Source of the DNA: Halodesulfovibrio marinisediminis DSM 17456
GTDB lineage: Bacteria; Desulfobacterota; Desulfovibrionia; Desulfovibrionales; Desulfovibrionaceae
Length of the DNA stretch: 64,000 bases
Reading direction: 5' to 3'
Assembly: GCF_900129975.1 (NCBI RefSeq)
Contig: NZ_FSRG01000005.1
Coordinates: 620,001-684,000 of the forward strand
The notes beneath the pieces are model-generated. The model searched no databases, was not told the DNA's origin, and saw only the letters and a list, made by a program, of their open reading frames with translations. The translations under genes were made by a program, and so were the position numbers. This document shows, piece after piece, positions 8,367 through 18,595 of the stretch (position 1 is the first letter of the stretch; every line of letters begins with the position of its first letter).

Positions 8367-10880
8367 CTATGCTCCGCAGCATTTTTTGTATTTTTTGCCG
8401 CTGCCACATGGGCAAGGAGCGTTGCGACCGATTTTAGGTTCAGCACGCTTTGCTGTTTTTGCTTCTTCTTCTCCGCCGGAGTACGTAACGTCGGTTTCTT
8501 CTTTGTGGCGGAATTCGTCACGTAGCATCTGCTGTTCTTCCTCTTCGGAACGCTGAATACGCAGACGGGTGAGTGCCTTGAACACGTTTTCGCGGATGCG
8601 GAACAGCATGTCCTGGAAGAGTTCGAAGCCTTCGCGCTTGTATTCCTGTTTTGGATCGCGCTGACCGTAGCCACGGAGGCCGATACCTTCGCGCAGGTGG
8701 TCCATGTTGAGGAGGTGCTCTTTCCAGCAGCGGTCGAGTTCTTCAAGCAGGAAGTAACGGAGAACATCTTCGTATACTTCTTTTGCATCGTTTTTGAGCA
8801 CTTCAAGGCGATTCTGAACAGCTTTGTGTGCGTCTTCCTGAGTAGGAACAGACTCAAGGTTGATGGATGCAGACAGGTTGAAGACTTCATCAAGTTGTAC
8901 TGGCAGTGCTTCTGCAAGCTCTTTGCGATCTTCAGGCTTGGTTGCATTCCACTGTTCGTAGAGTGCATCCATAAGATCATCGAGGAATTCCTGAATAAGC
9001 TCTTCCTGACTTTCGTTCATCATGATTTCACGACGGAGGCTGTAGATAACCTCACGCTGTTGGTTCATAACGTTGTCGTAGTCGAGGAGAGTTTTACGAA
9101 TTTCAAAGTTGCGACCTTCAACGCGTTTCTGTGCGTTTTCGATTGCTTTTGAAACCATTTTGTTTTCGATCGGCTCGCCTTCTTCCATGCCGAGTTTCTG
9201 CATCATATTGGACATGCGCTCGGATGCGAATAGACGCATGAGATCGTCTTCCAGAGAGAGGTAGAAACGGGAGGAACCAGGGTCACCCTGACGACCGGAA
9301 CGACCACGCAACTGGTTGTCGATGCGGCGGGATTCGTGACGTTCTGTACCAAGAATATGCAGACCGCCAGCTTCTTTTACGCCTTCGCCAAGCACGATGT
9401 CAGTACCACGACCAGCCATGTTTGTAGCAATGGTTACGTGACCTTTCTGTCCAGCTTCAGCAACAATTTGAGCTTCCTGCTCATGATGCTTCGCGTTCAG
9501 AACGTTGTGCGGGATGCGGCGCTGTTTGAGCAGCTGAGAAAGCACTTCAGACGTTTCGATGGAGATAGTACCAACGAGAACCGGCTGACCTGCTTTATGC
9601 AGTTCAGTAATGGAGTCTGCAATTGCGTTGAATTTTTCACGGGTGGTACGGTAGATAACATCCGGAAAATCTTTACGCTGCATTGGACGGTTAGTCGGAA
9701 TGGTACATACTTCCAAGTTGTAGATCTGCTGGAATTCAACAGCTTCGGTGTCAGCTGTACCAGTCATACCGCCCAGTTTTTCGTACATGCGGAAGTAGTT
9801 CTGGAAGGTGATGGAAGCAAGAGTCTGGTTTTCTGCTTCAACTTTAACACCTTCTTTTGCTTCCAGAGCCTGATGCAGACCATCGGAGAAGCGTCTGCCA
9901 GGCATGAGACGACCGGTAAATTCGTCAACAATAACAACCTGACCTTCTTTCACAATGTAATCAACATCGCGCTTGAAGATTTTGTGTGCTTTCAGTGCCT
10001 GCAATACGTGGTGCTGCAGGGTGATGTTGCTTGGGTCGTACAGGTTGTCAATTTTCAAAAGTTCTTCAACACGGATAACACCTTCGTCTGTAAGGGATAC
10101 AGAACGGGCTTTTTCATCCATGGTGTAGTGTGTCTCTTCTTTGAGATAAGGAATGATTGTGTCGATTTGTCCGTACATTGCGGTAGAGTCTTCAGACGCA
10201 CCGGAGATGATGAGTGGGGTACGGGCTTCGTCGACGAGGATGGAGTCAACTTCGTCGACAATAGCAAAGTGGTGCTCACGTTGTACAAGCTGTTCTTTGT
10301 AGAACTTCATGTTGTCGCGCAGGTAGTCGAAACCGAACTCGTTGTTGGTACCGTATGTGATGTCGGAACCGTATGCAGCTTTACGTTCTTCATCGTTCAG
10401 ACCATGAACAATGATGCCTGTGGTAAGGCCGAGGAAGCTGTAGAGCTGTCCCATCCACTCTGCGTCACGTGTTGCAAGGTAGTCGTTCACTGTAATTACG
10501 TGCACGCCTTTACCTGATAACGCGTTCAAAACAACCGGCAGGGTAGCAACAAGGGTTTTACCTTCACCGGTCTTCATTTCTGCAATCTTGCCGTCGTGCA
10601 GTGCACAGCCACCAATCAGCTGTACGTCGTAATGGCGCATGCCGAGTACGCGCACACTTGCTTCACGGACAAGCGCAAAAACTTCAGGAAGAATTTCTTT
10701 AAGGTCTGTTCCGTTGGCAACTTCTACCTTGAGTTCGGCAATACGTGCTGGGAAGTCTTCATTCTGCATAGCCTGAATGGTAGGTTCAAGCTCGTTGACC
10801 TTTGTGATCACCGGACGCAGGCTTTTTAAGTAGCGGTCGTTCTGAGAGCCGAATACTTTCTTGATAATGAAGTTGATCAT
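8367..10880 (-). CDS. secA: Preprotein translocase ATPase SecA
   Basis: SecA is the motor that pushes unfolded preproteins through SecYEG. I start it at the ATG at 10880 ([12 protein letters not shown]), which has AGGAGAAAGA just upstream; the frame stays open 40 codons further, but those residues do not look like SecA. Length is then 837. Walker A GEGKT is at residues 105-109, the DEVD box at 209-212, and the helicase segment [10 protein letters not shown] is present. The C-terminus carries the zinc-binding SEC-C motif [13 protein letters not shown], used for SecB and lipid contact. It is followed by its own terminator, so it is probably monocistronic. Confidence 0.97.
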   Translation of the reverse strand: MINFIIKKVFGSQNDRYLKSLRPVITKVNELEPTIQAMQNEDFPARIAELKVEVANGTDLKEILPEVFALVREASVRVLGMRHYDVQLIGGCALHDGKIAEMKTGEGKTLVATLPVVLNALSGKGVHVITVNDYLATRDAEWMGQLYSFLGLTTGIIVHGLNDEERKAAYGSDITYGTNNEFGFDYLRDNMKFYKEQLVQREHHFAIVDEVDSILVDEARTPLIISGASEDSTAMYGQIDTIIPYLKEETHYTMDEKARSVSLTDEGVIRVEELLKIDNLYDPSNITLQHHVLQALKAHKIFKRDVDYIVKEGQVVIVDEFTGRLMPGRRFSDGLHQALEAKEGVKVEAENQTLASITFQNYFRMYEKLGGMTGTADTEAVEFQQIYNLEVCTIPTNRPMQRKDFPDVIYRTTREKFNAIADSITELHKAGQPVLVGTISIETSEVLSQLLKQRRIPHNVLNAKHHEQEAQIVAEAGQKGHVTIATNMAGRGTDIVLGEGVKEAGGLHILGTERHESRRIDNQLRGRSGRQGDPGSSRFYLSLEDDLMRLFASERMSNMMQKLGMEEGEPIENKMVSKAIENAQKRVEGRNFEIRKTLLDYDNVMNQQREVIYSLRREIMMNESQEELIQEFLDDLMDALYEQWNATKPEDRKELAEALPVQLDEVFNLSASINLESVPTQEDAHKAVQNRLEVLKNDAKEVYEDVLRYFLLEELDRCWKEHLLNMDHLREGIGLRGYGQRDPKQEYKREGFELFQDMLFRIRENVFKALTRLRIQRSEEEEQQMLRDEFRHKEETDVTYSGGEEEAKTAKRAEPKIGRNAPCPCGSGKKYKKCCGA

Positions 10881-11069
10881 TCTTTCTCCTGAAAAACAGT
10901 ATAAGACTCCAAATGAATATGGAGGAAAATTTGTAATAATTGAGATGTTATCTTTGTCACTGAAACACAGGACAATCCAACCATTGGTACTGGAATTCAA
11001 TTAATAACGCAATGAGGATTGGCAAGGGGCACAGCCTGTGTTTTGCCCAATTAGGACATCTTGAAACGA

Positions 11070-12407
11070 TTATGGTTCGATAATATCGAGCCAGTGTCCA
11101 ACCTTTATTTTTTCGCCGTTGCGTACTGGTGCTGTGCCACGAAGCTGAAGAGTACAACCACTGCAACCGGTAATAACAAGATAGGAGCATTCAACTCCGC
11201 CGCACAAGTCCTGCCCTTCTTCCTCTTCGTCATTGTCGTAGAGGTCACACAGGCAGGTGCCCACTGGCTTGCTGTAGCACGGAATGTAGTCTTCCTTTTT
11301 AGGTGGCTTCTGCAATAAGTTTTCCCAGCAACGGTTGGCAACGGTACGGGTAAGTTTGCGGTTGCCAAGCTGGGCAATGCCGCCCATACCACAGCATGAT
11401 GCAGTATCTGGCGCACTGATTTCCTCGTAGAGAACTTCTTTCAGCCATGCATAGTCTGCATCTTTGCCATGCCAATGACATGGTTGGTGGTATCTGATGA
11501 GAAGATGGGCAGGGGCATCAACAGTAAATAGAGAATCACCCCATAACGTGGAAAGAGGACGTAGTGCTTTTTTCCATGCTTCTTTTTCGCCTTCAGCCCA
11601 GTCCAATGAGTCATCGTTGGCATATTCAGCAAGTCCAAGATAGCAGGTTGCGCAGAAGGTTACGATGAGAGGACGTTCTGCTACACGCCATGCTCGAAGG
11701 TTCTGCATACGGCTTTTGTGCGCTGCATCCGGAATACCGGCGTGGTCGAGTGTGAGACCGCAGCAGGTAAGGCCTTTTGTTTGAAGAAGCTGGTAGCCAA
11801 GATTTTTCAGAATGGATTCACTTTTGCGTTTCCAGTTCTTTTGTACACGACTAGCGGTGCAGCCAGAGAACAGGAGTACACGCTGTTCTTTGGCAAGTTC
11901 TTTGTCGTATCGGGCAACAGTAACGTACTCAGGAATATCTTTTGGAGACTGCATTGCCTGAATAGACTGAACGAAGCGGGTGGCCTCGTTTTTGCCTTTG
12001 GAGTCCGGAGCAGCTTTACTCAGGGTGGAAAGCATAGGCCAGAGCACGTTGCCTTGATTTACCCAACGCTTCCAGACCCACTGGCGCCATCCGGAGTGAG
12101 CGGCGCGCATGTTCGCAAGCTGGCGAGGGAAGTTGAGCCCTTGCGGGCAGGTTTGAGCACATTTTCCGCAGGATAGGCACATTTCTGCAAGCTTGTTGCA
12201 ATCTGTGAGATTAAGCTTCTGCTTGTTCTCTTTTAGAGCGACAATGGTGCGTTGCTTGGCTTTTGGTGTAAGCTCTTCTCGCTGTGTAGTAAGGAACACA
12301 GGGCATACAGAAGCACATTTTCCGCAGAGGATGCATTTTGCTTCACGCTCTTTTTGGGCAGGGGCGTTGGCTTCAGGATGGGTATTTTTAGTATTCTCGT
12401 GTGTCAT
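11070..12407 (-). CDS. GlcF/LldE-type iron-sulfur subunit of a 2-hydroxyacid oxidase
   Basis: A 445-residue protein with two ferredoxin-type [4Fe-4S] motifs near the N-terminus (CILCGKCASVCPV, then CLSCGKCAQTCPQG) and two CCG-type cysteine domains (TCCGLTLDHAG, CCGMGGIAQLG) as in heterodisulfide reductase HdrB and glycolate oxidase GlcF. It is the expected electron-transfer partner of the FAD subunit encoded 11 bases upstream. A C-terminal extension of about 55 residues has an acidic run and more cysteines (CGGVECSYLVITGCSGC), beyond usual GlcF. Together the pair probably oxidises D-lactate or glycolate and passes electrons to the membrane pool; D-lactate is more likely in a sulfate reducer. 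Confidence 0.85.
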   Translation of the reverse strand: MTHENTKNTHPEANAPAQKEREAKCILCGKCASVCPVFLTTQREELTPKAKQRTIVALKENKQKLNLTDCNKLAEMCLSCGKCAQTCPQGLNFPRQLANMRAAHSGWRQWVWKRWVNQGNVLWPMLSTLSKAAPDSKGKNEATRFVQSIQAMQSPKDIPEYVTVARYDKELAKEQRVLLFSGCTASRVQKNWKRKSESILKNLGYQLLQTKGLTCCGLTLDHAGIPDAAHKSRMQNLRAWRVAERPLIVTFCATCYLGLAEYANDDSLDWAEGEKEAWKKALRPLSTLWGDSLFTVDAPAHLLIRYHQPCHWHGKDADYAWLKEVLYEEISAPDTASCCGMGGIAQLGNRKLTRTVANRCWENLLQKPPKKEDYIPCYSKPVGTCLCDLYDNDEEEEGQDLCGGVECSYLVITGCSGCTLQLRGTAPVRNGEKIKVGHWLDIIEP

Positions 12408-12418
12408 TGTCCTGTCCC

Positions 12419-13798
12419 CTAAAACGCTTTGCCCGGGTTCATGATGGAATGTGGATCAAAAATGTGCTTGATCTGTTTCATAAGAGAGCGCTCAGTTTCA
12501 CTGAGCTGCAGGTGAACATATGGCGCTTTTACTAACCCAACGCCGTGCTCGCCGGAAAGAGTTCCTCGTAAGGAGAGAATAAAGTTCGAAATTTCTTTTT
12601 TAGCTCTTTTTGCTCGGGCCAACTCGTCATGGTCTGAAGCATCGTGCATGATATTGACGTGAATATTGCCGTCGCCCACATGACCAAAAGTCAGAATTGT
12701 AAGGCTGTGTTTATTGGCAATCTGACGGATGCCTGTCACAGCTTCCAGAAGTTTACCGCGTGGGACAGTGACGTCGTCAGAATATTTATCTGGTGCTACC
12801 TTGAAGGACGCAGGGTTAATGGAACGTCGAACATCCCAAAGTGGTTCTTCCTCTTCTTTTCCAATGCCTGTGGTAGACCAGAGGACGTTACACGCTTTGA
12901 ATATAGCCCCTGCTTTTTCCAAGTCTGCTTCCAAACCTTGATGTGATCCGTCGAAGCGGAGAAGTAAGGACGCGGTAACGGTGGAAGGCCACGGAACAGC
13001 TCCGGCATCCTGCAATGCTGTCAGGACTTCAGGTCCCATAAACTCGAGAGCTGCTGGAAGCATGCCGGCCTTAAACATAACTTTGATGGCATGCAACGCT
13101 TCTTCAAGGTTAGCGAATCCAGCAAGGATCGATGCCGTGGATTCTGGCTTTGGAATAAGCTTCAGCGTAATTTCTGTCATGAAGGCAAGGGTGCCTTCAC
13201 TGCCGGTCAGCAGACGAAGCAGGTCGAGTCCTACAACGTTCTTGTGGTTACGCCCGCCACAGGTGATGGTTTTGCCACCCGGCAGAACAGCTTTGCAGCC
13301 TAATACCCACTCACGGGTAACACCGTATTTAAGCGCACGCATACCACCTGCACAAGTGGCAACGTTACCGCCGATTGTAGATATTCCTAAACTCGCAGGG
13401 TCAGGTGGGTAGAACAGCTTCTCCTGCTCAACTCGTTTTTGCAGGTCGCCAGTAATGACCCCCGGCTGAACCCGCGCTATAAAGTCGTCTGAGTCTACTT
13501 CTAGGATGGAATTCATCTTCAGCGTTGAAACAACAATCCCCGGCTTTTGTGGCACGCACAGACCTACAACGTTTGTTGCACGGGCGCGTGGGTACAATGG
13601 AATGCGTTCCTTATGTGCCCAGCGCATAAGCTCGATAATTTGCTCTTCTGTTTCAGGGCGCACAACGGCAAGGGGAGTGCCTTCAAGACGGCTTGCATCC
13701 GCTTCGAATACAACCATTTCTTCCGGTGTCAGCAGGCAGTCTGTTTTTGGGAAAAGATCCTGTAAAAATCTACGATGTGGAAGAGAAAGCAGCGACAT
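12419..13798 (-). CDS. FAD-linked 2-hydroxyacid oxidase (D-lactate dehydrogenase / GlcD type)
   Basis: A 459-residue protein of the FAD-binding PCMH/GlcD family. The FAD-binding half has PLYPRARATNVVG and the PDPASLGISTIGGNVATCAGG segment; the C-terminal half carries GHVGDGNIHVN and the closing SGEHGVG motif typical of D-lactate dehydrogenases and glycolate oxidases. I start it at the ATG at 13798 (MSLLSLPHRR), which has AGGA 8 bases upstream and gives the normal length; the open frame reaches 13903 without a better ribosome binding site. It is the first gene of a two-gene unit with the Fe-S subunit. Substrate (D-lactate versus glycolate) is inferred from physiology only. Confidence 0.88.
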   Translation of the reverse strand: MSLLSLPHRRFLQDLFPKTDCLLTPEEMVVFEADASRLEGTPLAVVRPETEEQIIELMRWAHKERIPLYPRARATNVVGLCVPQKPGIVVSTLKMNSILEVDSDDFIARVQPGVITGDLQKRVEQEKLFYPPDPASLGISTIGGNVATCAGGMRALKYGVTREWVLGCKAVLPGGKTITCGGRNHKNVVGLDLLRLLTGSEGTLAFMTEITLKLIPKPESTASILAGFANLEEALHAIKVMFKAGMLPAALEFMGPEVLTALQDAGAVPWPSTVTASLLLRFDGSHQGLEADLEKAGAIFKACNVLWSTTGIGKEEEEPLWDVRRSINPASFKVAPDKYSDDVTVPRGKLLEAVTGIRQIANKHSLTILTFGHVGDGNIHVNIMHDASDHDELARAKRAKKEISNFILSLRGTLSGEHGVGLVKAPYVHLQLSETERSLMKQIKHIFDPHSIMNPGKAF

Positions 13799-14009
13799 AC
13801 ATTTATCCTGAACTTGTTTGGAGAATATTCCATTAGGCGTATTCATTAAACAAGTTTTGCTCGCAAATAAAGTTGTTGGAGAATTTAGGGAGACCTTTTT
13901 CAAAACTGGCTTTTAGAGAGTGTAAGTTGCTATAACAAATTGGTTCTCTACCAGCGTAGGTATCCTGTTGGCAAAACGCTGTTGAAGGCTATGCATTCTA
14001 CAATAGAAT

Positions 14010-14047
14010 ATGCCGGAAAGAACGCACGAGTGCGTTGTTTCCGGCAT
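14010..14047 (-). terminator. Long hairpin after smpB
   Basis: ATGCCGGAAA pairs with TTTCCGGCAT (10 bp), then one G-G mismatch, then AACGCAC with GTGCGTT (7 bp) around a 2-base centre. On the minus strand it is followed by a U-rich but interrupted stretch. It lies 14 bases past the smpB stop, so a terminator or 3'-end stabiliser of the pts-smpB operon is likely. Confidence 0.55.
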
Positions 14048-14060
14048 AGAAAAGATAGAA

Positions 14061-14534
14061 TTATTGGCCCATCATTTGGCGCGCAAGATCGCGGGCAGCA
14101 TCGCGCTGCTTAATAGTTTCACGTTGGTCGTGCAGCTTTTTACCACGGCACAGACCGATTTCCAGCTTAATGCGGGAGCCTTTGAAATAAAGTTTCAATG
14201 GCACAACAGTAAGGCCCTTTTGTTCCACCTTGCTCATCCACATTTCGATTTCACGACGGTGAAGCAGAAGTTTACGGTCGCCATCTGGATCGTGCTTTGA
14301 GTAGCCGGCATTTTCGTACGGAGCAATGTGCAAGCCTACAAGCCATGCTTCACCGTCTTTGTAGTTGATGTAGCTGTCTTTAAAGGCCACTTGCCCAGCG
14401 CGCAGTGATTTTACTTCAGTACCCTGCAGCACAATGCCTGCTTCTTGTGTATCAAGCACTTCGTAGTAACGGCGTGCTTTTTTATTGACGGCAATAGAGC
14501 TGCCGCCACTTTTCTTTTTTTTCTTTTTGCTCAT
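14061..14534 (-). CDS. smpB: tmRNA-binding protein SmpB
   Basis: A 157-residue SmpB, which binds tmRNA and delivers it to stalled ribosomes for trans-translation. The family signatures [11 protein letters not shown] near residue 39 and [11 protein letters not shown] around 85-96 are present, as is the basic C-terminal tail that enters the mRNA channel. It starts with a Lys-rich segment (MSKKKKKK). Its ATG shares one base with the ptsI stop codon, so the two are co-translated. No tmRNA gene is visible in the adjacent intergenic DNA. Confidence 0.97.
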   Translation of the reverse strand: MSKKKKKKSGGSSIAVNKKARRYYEVLDTQEAGIVLQGTEVKSLRAGQVAFKDSYINYKDGEAWLVGLHIAPYENAGYSKHDPDGDRKLLLHRREIEMWMSKVEQKGLTVVPLKLYFKGSRIKLEIGLCRGKKLHDQRETIKQRDAARDLARQMMGQ

Positions 14535-16321
14535 TACGGTTCCGTTATATCATCCTGCTCAATGAGTGATGCGAAGAATGAAAGTTCTTCTGGGAAGCGT
14601 TTGAAGATACGCTTGCGAACTTTGGTATTAATTCTGGATACGGTAGCGTGTGTAAGCACGTCACCTAACAGATTAATGCACTCTTCCATATCAATCTGGC
14701 GGATTATGCGTTTAATTCCCGGAATAGCTTGCGGCGCAATGGAAATTCCGTCAACCCTCATCCCCATCAAAATTGGGACACAATAAGGGTCTGATGCTAC
14801 TTCACCACATACGGACGCCTCGATGCCTTCTTTATGTGCGGCATCAATGACGTATTTAATAGACCGTACAATGGCCGGATGCAGCGGCTGGTACAGATAG
14901 GAAACATGTTTGTTTGTTCTATCGATACCCAGTGAATATTGAATAAGGTCGTTTGTGCCGATGGAGAAGAAATCTACTTCACGGGCTAGGGTGTCTGCAA
15001 TCATTACTGCACTAGGCAGTTCGATCATAATGCCTACTGGAATATCCGGATTGTAGGCAATGCCTTCGGCATCAAGTTCGCTTTTAACAGAGTTAAGTAC
15101 AAAACGTGCCTGACGCAACTCTTTTAAGCCACTGATCATAGGGAACATGATGGATACGTTGCCATGCACGGATGCGCGCAGCATGGCTCGCAGTTGCATG
15201 CGGAACATTTCCTGATATCGCAGACAGAATCGGATGCCGCGTAAGCCTAGAGCAGGGTTGGCTTCTTCAAGCTTTGCCTGTTCCTCAAGAAGCTTGTCTG
15301 CGCCTACGTCCAGCGTACGCAGAATCACTTTGCCCGGTGAAAGTTGTTCTGCCAGTGTTGCGTATTCTTCATACAGCGTTTCTTCGTCCGGCATGTTGTT
15401 CTTGTTAAAGAACGCATACTCGGTACGGTAGAGCCCTACTCCTTCACCGCCATTGTCTTTTACCTGCACCAGTTCTTCAGAAAGTTCGATATTGGCGCAT
15501 ACTTCAAGACGGTATCCATCAACCGTTTCAGCCGGAAGATGGCATTGTTTTACAATGGCTTTCTGGTAATCTTCAAATTGGTATTTCCTGTCACCGTAGT
15601 GGGCAAGTTCTTCTTCACTTGGGTCAATGAAGATAAGTCCCTTGAGAGCGTCGATGATGACAAGGTCTCCATCCCTGATAGATTCCTCAAGGTCTCCAAC
15701 GCCTACAATGGCAGGGATTTGCAGTGAGCGGGCAAGAATTCCTGTATGAGATGTTTTGCCACCTTCTGCAGTGGCAAATGACATAATTCTGCTGATTTCA
15801 AGCTCAATGGTATCTGCCGGTGTGAGATCATGCGCCATGAGCACGCGGCGACCTGCCGGTAAATCTGCTGGCTTCGGGGTGCCTATGAGCGCCTGCATAA
15901 TCTTATCACCAACAACGCGTACGTCCTGCATGCGCTCGCGAATGTATGGGTCATCAATGGCACTGAACGCCTTTGCGATGGTGTTGATGGAGCGTTCCAG
16001 CGCCCATTCAGCAGTGATGGCACGTTCAGCAATGTTTTTTGCTGCAGACTTGATGAGTTTCGGGTCCTGACAAATCATCAAATGGGAGTCGATAATGGCT
16101 CCGTGTTCCTTTAATTCTTCAGGAACACGTGCGCGCGCATCCATGAAACCTTTACGTACCTCTTCAACAGCATTGTGAAGGCGCTGGGTTTCAACGGCCA
16201 CCAGATGGTGTGGAATGGTTTCGCGCGGAATGCGGCGTTCTCTCTGACGGTTAACAAAGTATGCCTTGCCGATAGATATACCTGCAGAAACAGGAATGCC
16301 GCGAAGAATTTTACGAGCCAC
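14534..16321 (-). CDS. ptsI: Phosphoenolpyruvate-protein phosphotransferase (PTS enzyme I)
   Basis: A 595-residue enzyme I. It takes phosphate from PEP onto its active-site His and passes it to HPr. The phospho-His motif [13 protein letters not shown] places the active His at residue 192; the C-terminal PEP-binding domain has the family segments GIGLYRTEY-like [12 protein letters not shown] and [14 protein letters not shown]. Length is slightly over the usual 570-575. It overlaps HPr upstream and SmpB downstream by single bases. With HPr and a IID protein it forms part of the reduced mannose-type PTS known in Desulfovibrio; a regulatory rather than sugar-uptake role is possible. Confidence 0.96.
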   Translation of the reverse strand: MARKILRGIPVSAGISIGKAYFVNRQRERRIPRETIPHHLVAVETQRLHNAVEEVRKGFMDARARVPEELKEHGAIIDSHLMICQDPKLIKSAAKNIAERAITAEWALERSINTIAKAFSAIDDPYIRERMQDVRVVGDKIMQALIGTPKPADLPAGRRVLMAHDLTPADTIELEISRIMSFATAEGGKTSHTGILARSLQIPAIVGVGDLEESIRDGDLVIIDALKGLIFIDPSEEELAHYGDRKYQFEDYQKAIVKQCHLPAETVDGYRLEVCANIELSEELVQVKDNGGEGVGLYRTEYAFFNKNNMPDEETLYEEYATLAEQLSPGKVILRTLDVGADKLLEEQAKLEEANPALGLRGIRFCLRYQEMFRMQLRAMLRASVHGNVSIMFPMISGLKELRQARFVLNSVKSELDAEGIAYNPDIPVGIMIELPSAVMIADTLAREVDFFSIGTNDLIQYSLGIDRTNKHVSYLYQPLHPAIVRSIKYVIDAAHKEGIEASVCGEVASDPYCVPILMGMRVDGISIAPQAIPGIKRIIRQIDMEECINLLGDVLTHATVSRINTKVRKRIFKRFPEELSFFASLIEQDDITEP

Positions 16322-16614
16322 TATTTTTCCCCTTCGAACTTGTCACGAAAAAGTTGACTGATCTGTTCAAGGGCTTCACTGGCATCGGAGCCGGAAGCTT
16401 TGATGCAAATTTCTGTACCTTGCGGTGCTGCAAGGGAAAGGATGTCCAGAATGGACTTAGCGTCTGCTCTTTGATCTGCCAAACAAAGAGCAATGTCAGC
16501 TTGAAATGATTGTGCAAGTTGAGCCACTTTGCCAGCCGGACGTGCGTGTAGGCCTAGCTCATTTTTTACGCAAACAATTAGTTCTAAGCTGTTATTTTCA
16601 CCTGTAGATTCCAT
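16321..16614 (-). CDS. ptsH: Phosphocarrier protein HPr
   Basis: A 97-residue HPr that carries phosphate from enzyme I to EIIA domains. The active His is residue 23 in GLHARPAGKV. A serine at residue 54 in AKSILDILSL occupies the regulatory Ser46 position of other HPr proteins, so phosphorylation by HPr kinase is conceivable; no hprK gene is in the window. It shares its last base with the ptsI start. Confidence 0.95.
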   Translation of the reverse strand: MESTGENNSLELIVCVKNELGLHARPAGKVAQLAQSFQADIALCLADQRADAKSILDILSLAAPQGTEICIKASGSDASEALEQISQLFRDKFEGEK

Positions 16615-16629
16615 TGGTTGTTAAATCCT

Positions 16630-17388
16630 CTAAATGGGGGAAAGTGGAATAACTTTGCTAATCCACGGTAATATAAAAAACATGAGAAAGAGTAAAAGAT
16701 ATACCAGTAATACGCGTGATAAATGAAGTCTTCCCACAACAAAACTTGCGCTTAGTAGAGCTCCTGCAATAAGCGTCCACTCAGGAATGCTGTGGGTTCC
16801 CGGCCAGAAAAGATAGAGCATAAAAACGAGGATAAAGGAGTTCGCGATCTTAATATGCTCGCCCCAGTTGATAAGATCCCAGTTTTTAAGGCGGGTAATC
16901 ATTTTCAGTCCGTCTCTGATTCCGAAAACAAAAGTGAAGAATTTGAAGACCTGCAAGGCTGCAAAAAGTAGCAGCGTCCATGTCAGGGCTAGATAATCAA
17001 ATCCTGCAACAAGCATGCAGACTGTGGATAGTGCCCACATGGAAAGCAAGCTGCCTCCAAAAAAGGAGTCACCGATTGCTGACAGAGTGTAGGTTGTTGT
17101 TTCCTTAACTGAGCTGAGCATTTTTTCCGGCAGGTTGCCGCGTGCTATATGTGACTCAATGGAAAGAAACACGCCTACTAAAAGAGGTGTCCAGAAGGGG
17201 TGTGTATTGTACAACTCCAGATAACGGCTTCTGGCTTTACGCAGTTCCTCTGGATCTTTGTAAAGTTCCCGCAGTCCCGGTTCCATAGTAAACACTAAGC
17301 CTGTGTTTTGCAGGCCGCGAGTGTTGAATCCTGTACCTACAAGGTAAGTACGGAGAAAACAGGTTATAAGAGTGCGGGCAGTAAGCAT
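16630..17388 (-). CDS. PTS mannose/fructose/sorbose family IID membrane component
   Basis: A 252-residue IID-type protein. IID together with IIC forms the membrane channel of mannose-class PTS transporters. The family N-terminus is recognisable (LRTYLVGTGFNTRGLQNTG), followed by the amphipathic region with NTHPFWTPLLVGVFLS and several membrane segments towards the C-terminus. It is co-directional with HPr and enzyme I, 15 bases upstream of HPr. No IIC, IIB or IIA gene is found between here and rsmI, so either partners are elsewhere or the system is incomplete. It is slightly shorter than typical IID (about 270-285). Confidence 0.85.
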   Translation of the reverse strand: MLTARTLITCFLRTYLVGTGFNTRGLQNTGLVFTMEPGLRELYKDPEELRKARSRYLELYNTHPFWTPLLVGVFLSIESHIARGNLPEKMLSSVKETTTYTLSAIGDSFFGGSLLSMWALSTVCMLVAGFDYLALTWTLLLFAALQVFKFFTFVFGIRDGLKMITRLKNWDLINWGEHIKIANSFILVFMLYLFWPGTHSIPEWTLIAGALLSASFVVGRLHLSRVLLVYLLLFLMFFILPWISKVIPLSPI

Positions 17389-17418
17389 GAGTAATCCTGA
17401 GCGTACAACAGGTTGGGA

Positions 17419-18249
17419 TTAATTGTCCTGCATGAACTGATACACGGCTTTTACTGTCCAGCCAGAAGCTTCTTCCTTTACACGGCGGGCAATCTCTTTC
17501 GGCTTGCCGCCAAGCTCAGTCTCTTCAGCAATAAGTTTTCGCAGTTCTGCTTCGCTTGTTTTACCGCTGGATTCTGGAGGACCGATAACAACTGTTATTT
17601 CGCCTAATAAATCTTCTGGTATTTCATCGTAGTTTTCCAGCCGACCTAAGATAAACTCCTCGTGGAGCTTGGTCAATTCTCGAGCAACACAGAGTTCCCG
17701 AGGACCAAGGATTTCAAAAGCGGTTTTAAGCGTTGCTGCTAAACGGTTTTTGCGTTCAAAGAACACAAGCGTGGAGCGCAGAGCAGAAAATTCTTCAAAA
17801 AGTTTTTTCTGGTCACTGGTTTTGCGAGGGGGAAAACCGATGAAAGTGAATGGCTGAGGGGCGATTCCGCTACCTGCAAGTGCAGTAAGCGGGGCACTTG
17901 GGCCGGGAACAACGGAAACCCTAATGCTCTGTTCTCGGGCAAGTTTAACAAGACGGTAGCCGGGATCAGAAAAAAGCGGCATGCCTGCGTCAGAAACAAC
18001 AGCAAAGACCTGACCTTCTTTCATCGCAGCAATAATACCGGGGGCTTTCGCTTCCTCATTATGGTCGTGAAAGCTTACCAATTTTTTGACGGTAACACCT
18101 GTAGATTTTAAAAGTAGGCCAGTACGGCGGGTGTCTTCCGCAAGAACTATATCAACTGCTTCAAGCACTTCGCGTGCTCTAGGAGAAAGGTCACCATGGT
18201 TGCCAAGTGGTGTTGCCACCACCCATAAGCAGGGAGAGTTCGAAGGCAT
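17419..18249 (-). CDS. rsmI: 16S rRNA (cytidine-1402-2'-O)-methyltransferase RsmI
   Basis: A 276-residue tetrapyrrole-methylase-fold enzyme that 2'-O-methylates C1402 of 16S rRNA in the decoding centre. Motifs: [17 protein letters not shown] at the N-terminus, AEDTRRTGLLL, SDAGMPLFSDPG and VVPGPSAPLTALAGSG, all typical of RsmI. The first 59 bases overlap the end of yraN in another frame; the N-terminal ATPLGN motif begins at residue 12, so the start cannot move much. It is followed by the PTS genes in the same direction. Confidence 0.95.
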   Translation of the reverse strand: MPSNSPCLWVVATPLGNHGDLSPRAREVLEAVDIVLAEDTRRTGLLLKSTGVTVKKLVSFHDHNEEAKAPGIIAAMKEGQVFAVVSDAGMPLFSDPGYRLVKLAREQSIRVSVVPGPSAPLTALAGSGIAPQPFTFIGFPPRKTSDQKKLFEEFSALRSTLVFFERKNRLAATLKTAFEILGPRELCVARELTKLHEEFILGRLENYDEIPEDLLGEITVVIGPPESSGKTSEAELRKLIAEETELGGKPKEIARRVKEEASGWTVKAVYQFMQDN

Positions 18250-18595
18250 CTTGTATGTGCTCCACCTGATACTCGGTGCCGGTTTTGGTCACAGCGAGGA
18301 GATCAAATCGGCAGGGGGTATCCCAAAGATTGTTCTGTGAAATATATAGCTGTGCAGCTTTGCATAGCTTTTTTATTTTGGGCGTGGTCAAGGCTGTGAG
18401 TGCCGTGCCCATGCCGGAGCAGGAGCGAGTTTTTACTTCAGCAAAAATAACAACGTCACCTTTTGTGCAGACAATATCCAGTTCAAGCTGCTTTGCGCGC
18501 CAGTTGCGGGATATAATGGAGTAGCCGTGTGCAACGAGGTGTTCAGTTGCGGCGTCTTCACCAGCTGTGCCTGTTGTAAGGTGGTGTGCTACCAT
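18191..18595 (-). CDS. yraN: YraN/UPF0102 family endonuclease-like protein
   Basis: A 134-residue protein of the UPF0102 family, related to Holliday-junction resolvase-type nucleases. It has the family signature pattern [22 protein letters not shown] and [20 protein letters not shown], which contains the D...E-x-K nuclease-fold residues. The family usually sits beside rnhB, as here: its start overlaps the rnhB end by 7 bases, and its own end overlaps rsmI by 59. The cellular role is not established. Confidence 0.9.
   Translation of the reverse strand: MVAHHLTTGTAGEDAATEHLVAHGYSIISRNWRAKQLELDIVCTKGDVVIFAEVKTRSCSGMGTALTALTTPKIKKLCKAAQLYISQNNLWDTPCRFDLLAVTKTGTEYQVEHIQDAFELSLLMGGGNTTWQPW

Noticed and set aside
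9336-10517. 393-codon open frame antisense to secA
   Set aside because: Shadow of secA codon usage, no start signal and implausible composition.
10881-11000. N-terminal extension of secA
   Set aside because: The ATG at 10880 has a strong AGGAG site and the usual SecA start; the 40 extra residues resemble nothing.
13850-14060. tmRNA gene next to smpB
   Set aside because: The gap is too short and lacks the tRNA-like ends; only a hairpin is present.
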